DNA of 64,000 bases from Lachnospiraceae bacterium (GTDB lineage Bacteria; Bacillota; Clostridia; Lachnospirales; Lachnospiraceae), in assembly GCA_022845895.1 (NCBI GenBank), contig AP025573.1, positions 716,501 through 780,500 on the forward strand. Direction: 5' to 3'. Made by a program: the position numbers and the translations under genes. The notes beneath the pieces are model-generated. The model searched no databases. It saw nothing but the letters and a program-made list of their open reading frames with translations, and was not told where the DNA came from. Shown here one piece after another: positions 35,522-44,413 of the stretch; positions within the stretch are counted from its first letter, which is position 1; each line of letters starts with the position of its first letter.

Positions 35522-36145
35522 ATGACGGATAATGTTATCATTACAATCGGGCGTCAATGTGGAAGCGGGGGACGTGAGATAGGCATGCGTCTGGCCAAGA
35601 GGCTGGATATACCGCTTTATGACCATAATCTGGTGGAGATGGCGGCTAAGGAACTGGATATCAGCGAGGAGGCCGCAAGGGAGGTAGATGAGACTGCGCT
35701 CAGCAGCTTTCTGGCATCTTATATCACGGGGCCTGGGGATTATGTGGCTTATATGAACGCTGAAGACTATATGCGGCCGCTCAGCGAGCGGGTTTATAAG
35801 GCGCAGTCCGAAATCATCCGCAGGCTGGCAAAGAGAAGCCCCTGCGTAATCGTAGGCCGGTGCGCGGACTATGTCCTTCAGGACTGTCCGAACTGTATCA
35901 GCGTGTTTATCTGTGCGGATAAGGAAGACCGGGTCAATAGAGTGTCACAGCTGCAGGAGATACCGGAGCGCAAGGCGGCAGAAAAGATTAAGAAGATAGA
36001 CCGGGAGAGAAAATACTATTACGAGACGAACACGGGTGAGGACTGGGGGAAAGCGTCTTCCTATCAGCTTGTCCTAAATGTGAGCCGTCTTGGGCTTGGC
36101 AAGGCGGTCGATATGCTTGTCGCTCTGTTTGAAGGCATCGGATAG
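35522..36145 (+). CDS. Cytidylate-kinase-like P-loop protein
   Basis: 207 residues of the cytidylate kinase-like family. P-loop region TIGRQCGSGGREIGMRLAKRL (Walker A with G-x4-G pattern), IVGRCADYVL and DRERKYYYE lid-like segment. True Cmk has a different start, so the substrate is unknown. AAGGAG 8 bases ahead selects ATG 35522 over GTG 35513. A terminator follows at 36163. Confidence 0.8.
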   Translation: MTDNVIITIGRQCGSGGREIGMRLAKRLDIPLYDHNLVEMAAKELDISEEAAREVDETALSSFLASYITGPGDYVAYMNAEDYMRPLSERVYKAQSEIIRRLAKRSPCVIVGRCADYVLQDCPNCISVFICADKEDRVNRVSQLQEIPERKAAEKIKKIDRERKYYYETNTGEDWGKASSYQLVLNVSRLGLGKAVDMLVALFEGIG

Positions 36146-36162
36146 CTTAAATGAATACACGG

Positions 36163-36200
36163 AGGGCCGGATTCCTGTGCATGGGGGTCTGGCCCCTTTT
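36163..36200 (+). terminator. Terminator built on a GGGGTCTGGCCCC repeat
   Basis: Stem AGGGCCGGA / TCTGGCCCCT with one bulged C and TTTTG tail. Same arms, bulge and spacing as the repeat at 61932-61968. Confidence 0.7.
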
Positions 36201-36286
36201 GTGATACAGGAGATACGTATTGAACATTCCATGGAGGTTAAGGTATAATGGATTAGGAAATATTATTTAGAAGGAGAGCAAGGATT

Positions 36287-37126
36287 ATGATACAGGACAT
36301 TGAGCCGTGCCGGTTCTCCAATGCGTACAAGCCAGAGGCGCCGGATGGGGCGAGCTATCTATTGTGCTACAGTGGAAGGAAAGTGCTTGTAAGGAAGGAC
36401 GGTCAAGGCGAGATAGCCTTCCCCACCTTCCAGGAGATGGAACCTTATACGGAAGGGCTGTATGAGGACTATACGTACCTGTTTTCGATAGATGGGCAGC
36501 GCTTTTACCTGGGGGAAGGAATCGGCTTCTACGAATCAGGGAATCTTACGATGGAGGATACGGAGATATTCCGCACCGCGATACCGCGGCATTTTGCATT
36601 TGCGGGGATTACCGGAGCCCAGTTGTACCGTTGGTACAGTAATCACAGGTTCTGCGGGAGATGCGGCAGCAGAACAGAACACGATGGAAAGGAGCGTATG
36701 CTAAAGTGCCCGTCATGCGGCAATATGGAATATCCGAAGATCATGCCGGCGGTTATCATCGGCCTGATGCACGGGAACCGGCTGCTGATGTCTAAGTATG
36801 CGAACCGGGAGTTCAAGAAATATGCGCTGCTGGCCGGCTTTGCCGAGATAGGGGAGACGATAGAAGACACGGTGCGGCGTGAGGTCATGGAGGAAGTGGG
36901 GCTTAAGGTGAAGAACATTACATATTATAAAAGCCAGCCGTGGTCTTTTTCGGACACGCTTCTTTTGGGTTTTTACGCTGAGCTGGATGGGGATGAGGCC
37001 ATAACGCTCGATAAGGATGAGCTGGCTTTGGCAGAGTGGTTCGAGCGGGAGGACATCCCCGTGACAGCCACCGGATTGAGTCTGACGAACGAGATGATCA
37101 TGAGGTTTAAAAACGGAGAGATGTAG
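36287..37126 (+). CDS. nudC: NAD+ diphosphatase NudC (Nudix)
   Basis: Hydrolyses NAD(H) to NMN(H) and AMP, and in other bacteria decaps NAD-RNA. 279 residues. Zinc ribbon FCGRCGSRT...LKCPSCG (four Cys, ~residues 122-145), Nudix box GFAEIGETIEDTVRREVMEE (~185-204) and the NADH-specific SQPWSF motif after it. AAGGAG before the ATG. Confidence 0.93.
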   Translation: MIQDIEPCRFSNAYKPEAPDGASYLLCYSGRKVLVRKDGQGEIAFPTFQEMEPYTEGLYEDYTYLFSIDGQRFYLGEGIGFYESGNLTMEDTEIFRTAIPRHFAFAGITGAQLYRWYSNHRFCGRCGSRTEHDGKERMLKCPSCGNMEYPKIMPAVIIGLMHGNRLLMSKYANREFKKYALLAGFAEIGETIEDTVRREVMEEVGLKVKNITYYKSQPWSFSDTLLLGFYAELDGDEAITLDKDELALAEWFEREDIPVTATGLSLTNEMIMRFKNGEM

Positions 37127-37164
37127 TGGCAGCAGGATACTGATACAGAAACGGAGGATGAGGT

Positions 37165-38442
37165 ATGAAAAGAGAGGATAAGATCTACGAATCGTATGTA
37201 CAGATATTGAAGGAGGAGCTTGTTCCGGCTATGGGGTGCACGGAACCGATTGCGCTTGCATACGCCGCAGCCAGGGCGAGAGAGGTACTTGGGGAAGTGC
37301 CGGACAAAGTGCTTGTCGAGGCGAGCGGGAGCATAATCAAGAATGTAAAGAGTGTGATAGTGCCGAATACGAACCACCTGAAAGGGATTCCTGCGGCAGC
37401 GGCGGCAGGGATTATAGGCGGCAAGGCGGAAAGGGAGCTGGAAGTCATATCTGAAGTGTCGGAGGAAGAGATTCGCATGATGCGCACCTTCCTGGAGAGT
37501 ACGGAGGTGAAGGTAGTCCATGTGGACAATGGAATTACCTTCGACATCATCATTACGGTCTACAGAGGGAATGACTATGCCAAAGTCCGTATCGCGAACT
37601 ACCACACGAATATAGTTCTCATCGAAAAGAACGGGGAGAAGCTTCTGGATATCCCTGTGGAAGGTGAAAAAGAGGAAGGGCTGACGGACAGGAGCATACT
37701 GAACATGGAGGACATCTGGGACTTTATCCAGTCGCTTGACATAGAAGATGTCCGGGAAGTGCTGGACCAGCAGATAACATATAATACCGCTATATCGGAA
37801 GAAGGTCTGAAAGGGGATTACGGTGCCAACATAGGCAGCGTGCTTCTGAGCACGTACGGCAGCGACATCAAGACGAGGGCGAAGGCGAAGGCCGCGGCCG
37901 GTTCGGATGCCCGTATGAACGGATGTGAGCTTCCGGTCGTAATCAACTCGGGCAGCGGCAACCAGGGAATCACTTGCTCCATCCCTGTCGTTGAATATGC
38001 GAAGGAACTGGAGGCGGGGGAAGACAAGATGTACCGTGCGCTTGCCCTTTCCAACCTTGTTGCCATCCATCAGAAGACCGGAATCGGGCGCCTGTCCGCC
38101 TATTGTGGGGCTGTCAGCGCCGGAGCCGCCGCGGGGGCCGGGATTGCCTATCTGTGCAGCGGTGGTTATGAGGAAGTGATTCACACGGTGGTGAATGCAC
38201 TTGCAATCGTGTCCGGCATCGTCTGTGACGGAGCCAAGGCATCGTGTGCGGCTAAGATTGCCTCTTCTGTGGATGCCGGCATACTCGGATACTATATGTA
38301 TACGAACGGGCAGCAGTTCTATGGCGGGGACGGCATAGTGACCAAAGGCGTGGAGGCTACGATAAAGAATGTCGGCCGTCTCGGAAAAGAAGGCATGCGG
38401 GAGACGAACGAAGAGATTATCAAGATAATGGTAGAAGAGTAG
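37165..38442 (+). CDS. cyuA: L-cysteine desulfidase / UPF0597 family (CyuA-like)
   Basis: 425 residues of the serine-dehydratase-alpha-like family. In E. coli the homologue degrades cysteine to pyruvate, ammonia and H2S using an Fe-S cluster. MGCTEPIALAYAAARAR (~residue 23), GIPAAAAAGIIGG, NSGSGNQGI and GIVCDGAKASCAAKIASS carry the cluster Cys residues. GGAGGATGAGGT before the ATG. H2S released could feed cysK at 30383. Confidence 0.88.
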   Translation: MKREDKIYESYVQILKEELVPAMGCTEPIALAYAAARAREVLGEVPDKVLVEASGSIIKNVKSVIVPNTNHLKGIPAAAAAGIIGGKAERELEVISEVSEEEIRMMRTFLESTEVKVVHVDNGITFDIIITVYRGNDYAKVRIANYHTNIVLIEKNGEKLLDIPVEGEKEEGLTDRSILNMEDIWDFIQSLDIEDVREVLDQQITYNTAISEEGLKGDYGANIGSVLLSTYGSDIKTRAKAKAAAGSDARMNGCELPVVINSGSGNQGITCSIPVVEYAKELEAGEDKMYRALALSNLVAIHQKTGIGRLSAYCGAVSAGAAAGAGIAYLCSGGYEEVIHTVVNALAIVSGIVCDGAKASCAAKIASSVDAGILGYYMYTNGQQFYGGDGIVTKGVEATIKNVGRLGKEGMRETNEEIIKIMVEE

Positions 38443-38492
38443 AGGTACCGACGCAGTGGAAAACTGCGGAGAAAATGACAGGAGGTGGCAAT

Positions 38493-39809
38493 ATGTCTGT
38501 AGCAGCAGCGTATATGGTGCCCCATCCGCCGCTCATCGTACCGGAGGTGGGACGGGGACAAGAGCAGGGCATAGCCGGTACGGCCGCGGCTTACCGCAAG
38601 GTGGCGGAAGAGATTGCATCCATCCGCCCGGATACGATAGTCGTGGCGTCCCCCCATGCAGTAATGTACCAGGACTATTTCCACATATCGCCGGGAACAG
38701 AGGCGGCGGGAGACTTCGGACAGTTTGGTGCGGCACAGGTGAAAATTGAGGTGCCGTATGACACGGAGTTCACAGACGAGCTGGCAGAGCTGGCCGGGAG
38801 GGAAGGATTCCCGGCGGGGACGGAAGGAGAGCGGCAGAGGGAGCTGGACCATGGGACGATGGTACCGCTGTATTTTGTAAATGAACGATACGGCGGCTAC
38901 CGACTTGTCCGCATCGGCTTGTCCGGGCTGCCGCTTGCAGACCATTACAGGCTCGGTGCATACATACGGCAGGTGGCAGAACGGCTTGGCAGAACGATCG
39001 TATTCATAGCGAGCGGCGACTTGTCTCACTACCTCAGGGAGGAAGGGCCGTATGGCTACCGGAAAGAGGGGCCGGAGTATGACAGGAAGATAATGGATAT
39101 TATGGGCAGGGCTGACTTTGGCCGGCTTCTGGAGATGCCGGAAGAGCTGCTTTGGAAGGCAGGGGAATGCGGACACCGCTCATTTACAGTGATGGCCGGC
39201 GCTCTGGAAGGAGATGCGGTGGAAGCCTCCCGGCTGTCTTATGAGGGGCCTTTCGGTGTCGGATACGGCGTGTGCACGTATCATGTGACCGGCAGGCAGG
39301 ATGCCTATGTGTCTCTTGCGAAGCATGCCCTTGAGACATATATCCGCACCGGAGAGAAGATAGAGGTGCCCGCCGGACTCCCGGATGAGATGACGGACCA
39401 GAAGGCCGGTGTATTCGTATCGCTCAAAAAGAGAGGCGTGCTGCGGGGGTGCATCGGAACGATACAGGGAGTGCAGCCTTCCCTGGCGGAAGAGGTTATT
39501 GAGAATGCTATAAGTGCAGGTGTCCGTGACCCACGCTTTCAACCGGTAACAGAGGAAGAGCTGACGGACCTTACATACAGCGTGGACGTACTGGGGAAGG
39601 CAGAAGAGGTCGCGGGGCCTGAAATGCTGGATGTAAAGCGTTATGGCGTCATCGTGAGCAATGGCTGGAGGCGCGGACTGCTGCTTCCGAATCTGGAAGG
39701 GATTGACGCGGTGGAAGAGCAGATAGATATCGCCAGGCAAAAAGCAGGTATAGGCGGCAGTGAACGTGTGAAGCTGGAACGGTTTGAGGTGGTCAGACAC
39801 GGAGGATGA
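38493..39809 (+). CDS. amrB-amrA: AmmeMemoRadiSam system protein B-A fusion (MEMO1-like + AMMECR1)
   Basis: Two domains in one 438-residue chain. Residues ~1-265 are a LigB/MEMO1-like fold (VPHPPLIVPEVG; SPHAVMY; LDHGTMVPLYF; ASGDLSHYL; ECGHRS) with the His set that can bind metal. Residues ~270-438 are AMMECR1 (GVFVSLKKRGVLRGCIGTIQ; SVDVLGKAE; GVIVSNGWRRGLLLPNLEGI). GGAGGTGG chooses ATG 38493. Its stop overlaps the start region of amrS. The three families co-occur from archaea to bacteria; their biochemical task is unsettled. Confidence 0.92.
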   Translation: MSVAAAYMVPHPPLIVPEVGRGQEQGIAGTAAAYRKVAEEIASIRPDTIVVASPHAVMYQDYFHISPGTEAAGDFGQFGAAQVKIEVPYDTEFTDELAELAGREGFPAGTEGERQRELDHGTMVPLYFVNERYGGYRLVRIGLSGLPLADHYRLGAYIRQVAERLGRTIVFIASGDLSHYLREEGPYGYRKEGPEYDRKIMDIMGRADFGRLLEMPEELLWKAGECGHRSFTVMAGALEGDAVEASRLSYEGPFGVGYGVCTYHVTGRQDAYVSLAKHALETYIRTGEKIEVPAGLPDEMTDQKAGVFVSLKKRGVLRGCIGTIQGVQPSLAEEVIENAISAGVRDPRFQPVTEEELTDLTYSVDVLGKAEEVAGPEMLDVKRYGVIVSNGWRRGLLLPNLEGIDAVEEQIDIARQKAGIGGSERVKLERFEVVRHGG

Positions 39810-39811
39810 TT

Positions 39812-40639
39812 ATGAAAAAGGAATGCCGCGTATGCATGCACCACTGCGCTCTGGAAGAAGGACAGACGGGGCGGTGCAGGGCCAGAGCCAATAAAGGCGG
39901 GACGATCGTATGTGCGAACTATGGACAGGTTACGGCGCTTGCACTGGATCCGGTAGAGAAGAAGCCGCTCAGGAGGTTCTGCCCGGGGACGAAGATATTG
40001 TCTGTGGGGAGCTTCGGCTGCAACCTGAACTGCCCTTTCTGCCAGAACCATGATATTTCCATGGCGGATGCCGGAACAAAACGGAAGGTTTTTATTTCGC
40101 CGGAAGAATTAGCAGGCAGGGCGCAGGAACTTGAGACGGAAGGTAATATCGGCATCGCTTATACGTATAACGAACCGCTGGTAGGTTATGAATACATCCG
40201 GGATACTGCTGCTCTTGTGAGAAAAGCCGGTTTGAAGAATGTGGTGGTGACGAACGGGTCTGTCAAGGAGGAAGTGCTCATGGAAGTGCTTCCTTTTGTC
40301 GATGCGATGAATATAGACTTGAAGGGATTTACAGAAGGGTATTATCTGATGATCGGGGGTGACCTTGAGACAGTAAAGCGTTTCATACGACATGCCGTGG
40401 GGGGATGCCACGTAGAGCTTACGACCCTCATCGTACCCGGTCAAAATGATTCTGCCGGGGAGATGGGACGGCTGGCACGGTGGGTGGCAGGCATAGACCG
40501 GAAGATACCTCTGCATGTGACCCGGTTCTTTCCTGCCTTCCGTATGGCGGACGACAGTCCCACCGATGTACATACGGTATACAGGCTTGCGGAGGCGGCT
40601 TCTAAGCACTTGGATTATGTATATACGGGCAACTGTTGA
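39812..40639 (+). CDS. amrS: AmmeMemoRadiSam system radical SAM protein
   Basis: 275 residues of the pyruvate-formate-lyase-activating-enzyme-like family. An N-terminal Cys cluster (CRVCMHHCALEEGQTGRC) precedes the radical SAM motif GCNLNCPFCQNHDIS (CxxxCxxC, ~residues 66-80). TYNEPLVGYEYI is typical. ATG 39812 sits 6 bases after GGAGG; an ATG at 39806 directly abuts it. Forms a unit with the upstream fusion. Confidence 0.93.
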   Translation: MKKECRVCMHHCALEEGQTGRCRARANKGGTIVCANYGQVTALALDPVEKKPLRRFCPGTKILSVGSFGCNLNCPFCQNHDISMADAGTKRKVFISPEELAGRAQELETEGNIGIAYTYNEPLVGYEYIRDTAALVRKAGLKNVVVTNGSVKEEVLMEVLPFVDAMNIDLKGFTEGYYLMIGGDLETVKRFIRHAVGGCHVELTTLIVPGQNDSAGEMGRLARWVAGIDRKIPLHVTRFFPAFRMADDSPTDVHTVYRLAEAASKHLDYVYTGNC

Positions 40640-40660
40640 CAGAAAGTCGAATTTCTGCCC

Positions 40661-40689
40661 TTGCAAAATAGTTGGAAAGAATATAAAAT
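40661..40689 (+). promoter_or_regulatory. Promoter for the metal transporter gene
   Basis: TTGCAA (40661-40666), 17-base spacer, TAAAAT (40684-40689). Confidence 0.45.
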
Positions 40690-40724
40690 GAATACTTAAC
40701 TTGGATGCGGGAGTGGAATATAAG

Positions 40725-41579
40725 ATGATGTTATTAAAAGATGTATTATTAGATACGGCCTTGGACTGCCTGAAGATGCTGCCCTTTTTGTTCGCCGCCT
40801 TTATCCTGATAGAGGCGCTGGAGTATTATTCCAGCGATTTTACAGCCAAGCTCCTTGCTGGGGTGGGAAAAGCAGGTCCGGTAGTCGGAGCGGCAGCCGG
40901 CTGCGTCCCTCAGTGTGGATTTTCTGTCCTCGCATCGAACCTCTATGCAGGCGGGATAATCTCAGTCGGAACGCTGCTGTCTGTCTTCATCGCAACGTCA
41001 GATGAAGCAGTTCTCATTATCCTTGGTAATCCCGGGAGGGGGAAAGATGTATTGTTTCTACTTCTCACGAAGGTGATAATCGCCGTGATTGCAGGCTATG
41101 TGACGGACGCATTTCTATCACGGCGCATCGCAGTGCAGAAAAAAAGCGGGGAGCTGTGCGGCCGCTGCGGATGCGAAGAAGAAGGCGGTATCCTAAGACC
41201 GGCGCTGAACCATACGGTGAAGATATTTATATACCTGTTTATCTTTACCGGACTTCTGAATTTCTGCATAGAAGTGTTTGGGATAGATGAACTTTCAAAG
41301 ATACTGCTTGGCAATACGATTTTCCAGCCGGTCATTGCAGCTGTCATCGGTCTGATTCCAAACTGTGCGGCATCGGTCATACTCACGCAGCTGTATCTGA
41401 ACGGTGCCATATCATTTGCTTCGGTAATCGCGGGACTGTGTACCGGAGCAGGAGTAGGTCTCGTAGTCCTGTTCAAGGTGAACCGGCACAGAAGAGAGAA
41501 TATGAAGATATTGGCCGTGCTGACGGTAGTAGGCATTCTTTCAGGCATCGTGCTTGAATTGGCCGGCTTCTTTCGGTAA
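40725..41579 (+). CDS. Putative manganese/metalloid transporter (ArsP_2-like permease)
   Basis: 284 residues, about eight membrane helices in two similar halves with GCVPQCGFSVLASNLYAGG and GLIPNCAASVILTQLYLNG as matching repeats (P.C motif in each). A cytosolic linker carries GELCGRCGCEEEGG, three Cys that could bind metal. Family members are annotated as putative manganese transporters or arsenic-efflux-like. ATG 40725 preferred with GGGAGTGG upstream; the TTG at 40701 is weaker. Confidence 0.75.
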   Translation: MMLLKDVLLDTALDCLKMLPFLFAAFILIEALEYYSSDFTAKLLAGVGKAGPVVGAAAGCVPQCGFSVLASNLYAGGIISVGTLLSVFIATSDEAVLIILGNPGRGKDVLFLLLTKVIIAVIAGYVTDAFLSRRIAVQKKSGELCGRCGCEEEGGILRPALNHTVKIFIYLFIFTGLLNFCIEVFGIDELSKILLGNTIFQPVIAAVIGLIPNCAASVILTQLYLNGAISFASVIAGLCTGAGVGLVVLFKVNRHRRENMKILAVLTVVGILSGIVLELAGFFR

Positions 41580-41654
41580 AGGCTTTTGCAGCCAGCAGGC
41601 ATCTGTCGGAAGACTGCGCCCGCGCTGGCTGATGGTACTAACTGTCAAGAGAAA

Positions 41655-41699
41655 ACAGGAGAAGCATATGCCTTCACCGGCATGTGCTTCTCCTGTTAT
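41655..41699. terminator. Bidirectional terminator
   Basis: ~18-bp stem ACAGGAGAAGCATATGCC / GGCATGTGCTTCTCCTGT with a 6-base loop and T-rich tail. Between the transporter and the convergent minus-strand gene. Confidence 0.85.
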
Positions 41700-41716
41700 T
41701 TTTAAGGTAAACCTGC

Positions 41717-42301
41717 CTATTCATCCTTGTTGTGCGGGTATTTCCAGATCCACAGTGCAATCAGTCCGCCGATGATATAGAGGATATTGACGAGTATCGC
41801 CTGGCTGTCCTTGAGGAACCATACGATCATGATGATGCAGACGAGGATTGCTATCAGTTTCAGAGCCGACAGCAGGCGCTTGTCACGGCGTTCTTTATAT
41901 TCCTGATGCTTCTCTTCACGGCTGCCCTCCAGATATTCTGTGATATGTTCTTCTGTGATACGGTATGCGATTTCGTCAGAAGGGGAGAAGCTGCGCAGAT
42001 GCTCCAGGATATCTTTGTATATGCTCTGATAGGCTTCTTCATATTCCATAGTCGGTTTGCCGGTCTCTGTATCCGGTTTCTCAGAAGCGTTGCCGGTGCC
42101 CTCTGTGATGTTCGGTTTTTCAGCACTGCCGGTGTCGTCTGCGGTGTTCATTTTTTCAGAGCTGCCGGTACTGTCTTCCGTGCTTTCCTTAAAACTCTCC
42201 TCATTGCTGCCGGTATTGTCTGCAGCTATATCTACGGCACTTTCGATTTTTTCAGCTGTCTCTTTCCCGGTGAGTTCTTCGGATTTTATCTCTTCGCTCA
42301 T
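41717..42301 (-). CDS. Uncharacterised acidic protein with C-terminal membrane hairpin
   Basis: 194 residues. Residues 1-85 are acidic and low-complexity with repeated short units (TGSNEES, STGSSEK, TGSAEKP, TGNASEKP). A middle helical stretch (YEEAYQSIYKDILEHLRSFSP) follows, then a basic patch (KERRDKRLLSALK) and two membrane helices (LIAILVCIIMIVWFL, ILYIIGGLIALWIW). No family recognised. AGGAGGTACTAAAG before the ATG and a good promoter make it a real gene. The N-terminus is probably cytosolic. Confidence 0.75.
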   Translation of the reverse strand: MSEEIKSEELTGKETAEKIESAVDIAADNTGSNEESFKESTEDSTGSSEKMNTADDTGSAEKPNITEGTGNASEKPDTETGKPTMEYEEAYQSIYKDILEHLRSFSPSDEIAYRITEEHITEYLEGSREEKHQEYKERRDKRLLSALKLIAILVCIIMIVWFLKDSQAILVNILYIIGGLIALWIWKYPHNKDE

Positions 42302-42337
42302 CTTTAGTACCTCCTGTAAGTATTAGAATATGCGTAT

Positions 42338-42366
42338 ATCATAACAGGTTTGGTTCTCTAATTCAA
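42338..42366 (-). promoter_or_regulatory. Promoter for the acidic membrane protein gene
   Basis: Minus strand TTGAAT (42361-42366), 17-base spacer, TATGAT (42338-42343). Confidence 0.6.
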
Positions 42367-42409
42367 ACTTTCTGTCGAAATTACTCCTTTTATTACGTTT
42401 TTTGCGTAT

Positions 42410-42438
42410 TTGACAATTCAACGCAGAATTTATATGAT
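42410..42438 (+). promoter_or_regulatory. Promoter for yjbQ
   Basis: Consensus TTGACA (42410-42415), 17-base spacer, TATGAT (42433-42438), 32 bases before ATG 42471. Confidence 0.7.
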
Positions 42439-42470
42439 GGAACAGTAGAATGATAACAGGAGGATGTCAT

Positions 42471-42887
42471 ATGAAATCATACAGGAAAGAGCTGCATTTT
42501 CACCTTCCGTCAAGAAGGGGGCTCGTGAATATTACGCGCGATGTACAGGATGCAGTCAATGAGAGCGGAATCAAAGAAGGGATGGTGCTCGTCAATGCGA
42601 TGAATATCACGGCGAGCGTGTTTATCAATGATGATGAGAGCGGGCTTCATCAGGACTATGAGAAGTGGCTGGAAGGGCTTGCGCCGGAAAAGCCTTACAG
42701 CCAGTACAGGCATAATGGCTATGAGGACAATGCGGACGCACATCTGAAGCGTACCATCATGGGACGGGAGACGGTTGTCGCCGTCACGGAAGGAAGGCTT
42801 GACTTCGGGACATGGGAGCAGATATTCTACTTTGAGTTTGACGGTAAGCGAGACAAACGGGTTCTCATAAAGATTATCGGGGAATAA
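42471..42887 (+). CDS. yjbQ: YjbQ family protein (UPF0047, secondary thiamine-phosphate synthase type)
   Basis: 138 residues. [57 protein letters not shown] and the C-terminal [12 protein letters not shown] match the family, whose E. coli member can replace ThiE weakly. Conserved His and Glu residues (NADAHLK) are present. AGGAGG at 42460-42465 selects ATG 42471. Relevant because the thi operon at 26847-30327 appears to encode TenI but no ThiE. Confidence 0.88.
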   Translation: MKSYRKELHFHLPSRRGLVNITRDVQDAVNESGIKEGMVLVNAMNITASVFINDDESGLHQDYEKWLEGLAPEKPYSQYRHNGYEDNADAHLKRTIMGRETVVAVTEGRLDFGTWEQIFYFEFDGKRDKRVLIKIIGE

Positions 42888-43017
42888 GGCAACCGCAAGA
42901 TTAGAAGTTGACTATAAGGTTAGGAGTTGACAATTCAGCTGTCATCTGCAAAACTGGTATCTGTACGCCGGACAAAATTCCGGCGGTGAAAGAGAGTAAA
43001 GTATGAGGAGGAAGATT

Positions 43018-43623
43018 ATGAAAAGGAAAGTCTTATTAATCTGTATGGCTGCATTGATGGTATTTTCACTGACCGCATGCGGCGGAAACAGCAAGAAGGA
43101 AGAAAAGAAGGAAGACAAAAAAGAGGAGACGGTCAAGAAAGAGGAGAAAGATATCGAACTTACGCTGCCGGCATCATTTTTTGATGAAGAGGGTATGGCG
43201 GAAATCAATGAAGAGGCAAAGGCGGAAGGCGTCAAGGAAGTGACTGTCAACGATGACGGGTCTGTAACGTACAAGATGGACGAGTCCACGCATGAAAAGC
43301 TTCTGAAGGAGATGAAGAAGGGGATTGATGAATCTATCGAGGAGCTGTTGGAGGACAAAGAGAATTATTCCTCTTTTACAGAGATTACTTACAATGATGA
43401 TGTGACGGAGTTTAAGATCATGGTGGATCCAGCCTCCTACGGCGGACTGCAGTCTTTTGGCGCGCTTGTGATGTATGCGGCAGGTAACATGTACCAGGGC
43501 ATGAACCTTGTCCCGGAGGAGGAGATTAATACGACAGTACAGTTTATCAACAAGGATACGCAGGAAGTTATCGAGAGTGGAGATTCCAAATCAATGGCAG
43601 AGGAATACGAAGGAGAAGAGTAG
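43018..43623 (+). CDS. Lipoprotein of unknown function
   Basis: 201 residues. Type II signal peptide with lipobox: basic start, hydrophobic core (VLLICMAALMVFSLTAC), Cys ~21 followed by GGNSKKEEKKEDKKEE, a charged linker. The mature part is acidic with no recognised domain. ATG 43018 with GAGGAGG ahead; an ATG at 43003 overlaps that site. Anchored on the outer face of the membrane. Preceded by a GCCGGA/TCCGGC hairpin at 42967-42984. Confidence 0.8.
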   Translation: MKRKVLLICMAALMVFSLTACGGNSKKEEKKEDKKEETVKKEEKDIELTLPASFFDEEGMAEINEEAKAEGVKEVTVNDDGSVTYKMDESTHEKLLKEMKKGIDESIEELLEDKENYSSFTEITYNDDVTEFKIMVDPASYGGLQSFGALVMYAAGNMYQGMNLVPEEEINTTVQFINKDTQEVIESGDSKSMAEEYEGEE

Positions 43624-43662
43624 GACACGCATAATTAGTCGTCATACGTCGAAGATAAAGAA

Positions 43663-43690
43663 TTGCAATTCTCATAAGGTGTGATATAAT
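43663..43690 (+). promoter_or_regulatory. Promoter for the Lys/Ala-rich protein gene
   Basis: TTGCAA (43663-43668), 16-base spacer, TATAAT (43685-43690). Confidence 0.65.
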
Positions 43691-43739
43691 ATTCACAACT
43701 GAAGAGGATGAGGCTTAATGAAATATAGGAGGAATAAAT

Positions 43740-44165
43740 ATGGCTACAAAAACAGTAACTAAGAAACAGGAAACCGCGGCCAAGACAGAACCTGTGAATG
43801 CAAAAGCAGAGGCTGTTGAAGCGGAGACAGTAAAGAAGGCAGAGCCTGTGAAAGCAGAGCCTGTAAAAAAGGCCGAGACAGCAAAGGCAGCGCCGGAAAA
43901 GAAAACGACAGCCAGGAAGACCGCAGCTAAGAAGACCACGGCAAAGAAGCCTGCAGTGAAAAGAGAGATTAAGGTTAACACTGTTGTGGAATATTACGGC
44001 AAGCAGGTGGAAGAAAAAGATATGGTTGCAGCAGTTAAGAAAGCATGGACGAAATCAGGCAGGAAAGTCGGGGACATCAAGACCATGGAGCTTTACATAA
44101 AGCCGGAAGAAGGCGCTGTGTATTATGTTATTAATGGCGTTGATACTGGAGCGGTTGCATTTTAA
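43740..44165 (+). CDS. Lys/Ala/Glu-rich N-terminus with small conserved C-terminal domain (DUF6465-like)
   Basis: 141 residues. Residues 1-75 are almost only K, A, E, T, V and P in loose repeats (KAEPVKAEPVKKAE, TARKTAAKKTTAKK), like histone H1 tails. Residues 76-141 form a compact domain (REIKVNTVVEYYGKQV... MELYIKPEEGAVYYVINGV) that I recall as DUF6465, seen widely in Clostridia. The basic AKK stretch suggests nucleic acid binding, by inference only. AGGAGGAATAAAT before the ATG. Confidence 0.75.
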   Translation: MATKTVTKKQETAAKTEPVNAKAEAVEAETVKKAEPVKAEPVKKAETAKAAPEKKTTARKTAAKKTTAKKPAVKREIKVNTVVEYYGKQVEEKDMVAAVKKAWTKSGRKVGDIKTMELYIKPEEGAVYYVINGVDTGAVAF

Positions 44166-44185
44166 CGAACAGGCAATAGGAAGAG

Positions 44186-44221
44186 GGAGATGCTTTTATC
44201 AGAAAGAGCACCTCCTTTTTT
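44186..44221 (+). terminator. Terminator after the Lys/Ala-rich gene
   Basis: Imperfect stem GGGAGATGCTTTT / AAAGAGCACCTCC and TTTTTT tail. Confidence 0.65.
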
Positions 44222-44289
44222 ATTGAAACCACATCTTTTGTATCATAGAATTGCTTCTGCAGCTGTTTTCCGGAAAAAGAGTTATCGAT

Positions 44290-44318
44290 GTGACATTTTG
44301 CAATATATTGCATATAAT
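44290..44318 (+). promoter_or_regulatory. Promoter for the papain-like-fold candidate gene
   Basis: GTGACA (44290-44295, one mismatch to TTGACA), 17-base spacer, TATAAT (44313-44318). Confidence 0.6.
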
Positions 44319-44413
44319 AACTACAGCACATTGCGGATTTATAACTGGATATGTTATTCTATTCCACGCAGGTATATACGGGAAACCGGCATTATGGGAG
44401 AAAAGGTGAGGAC

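Noticed and set aside
36973..38184. 403-residue minus-strand frame over nudC and cyuA
   Set aside because: No family pattern and no start signal; both plus-strand genes are well supported.
41732..42307. 191-residue plus-strand frame opposite the acidic membrane protein gene
   Set aside because: The minus frame has a ribosome site, a promoter, and a sensible acidic plus two-helix protein; the plus frame has none.
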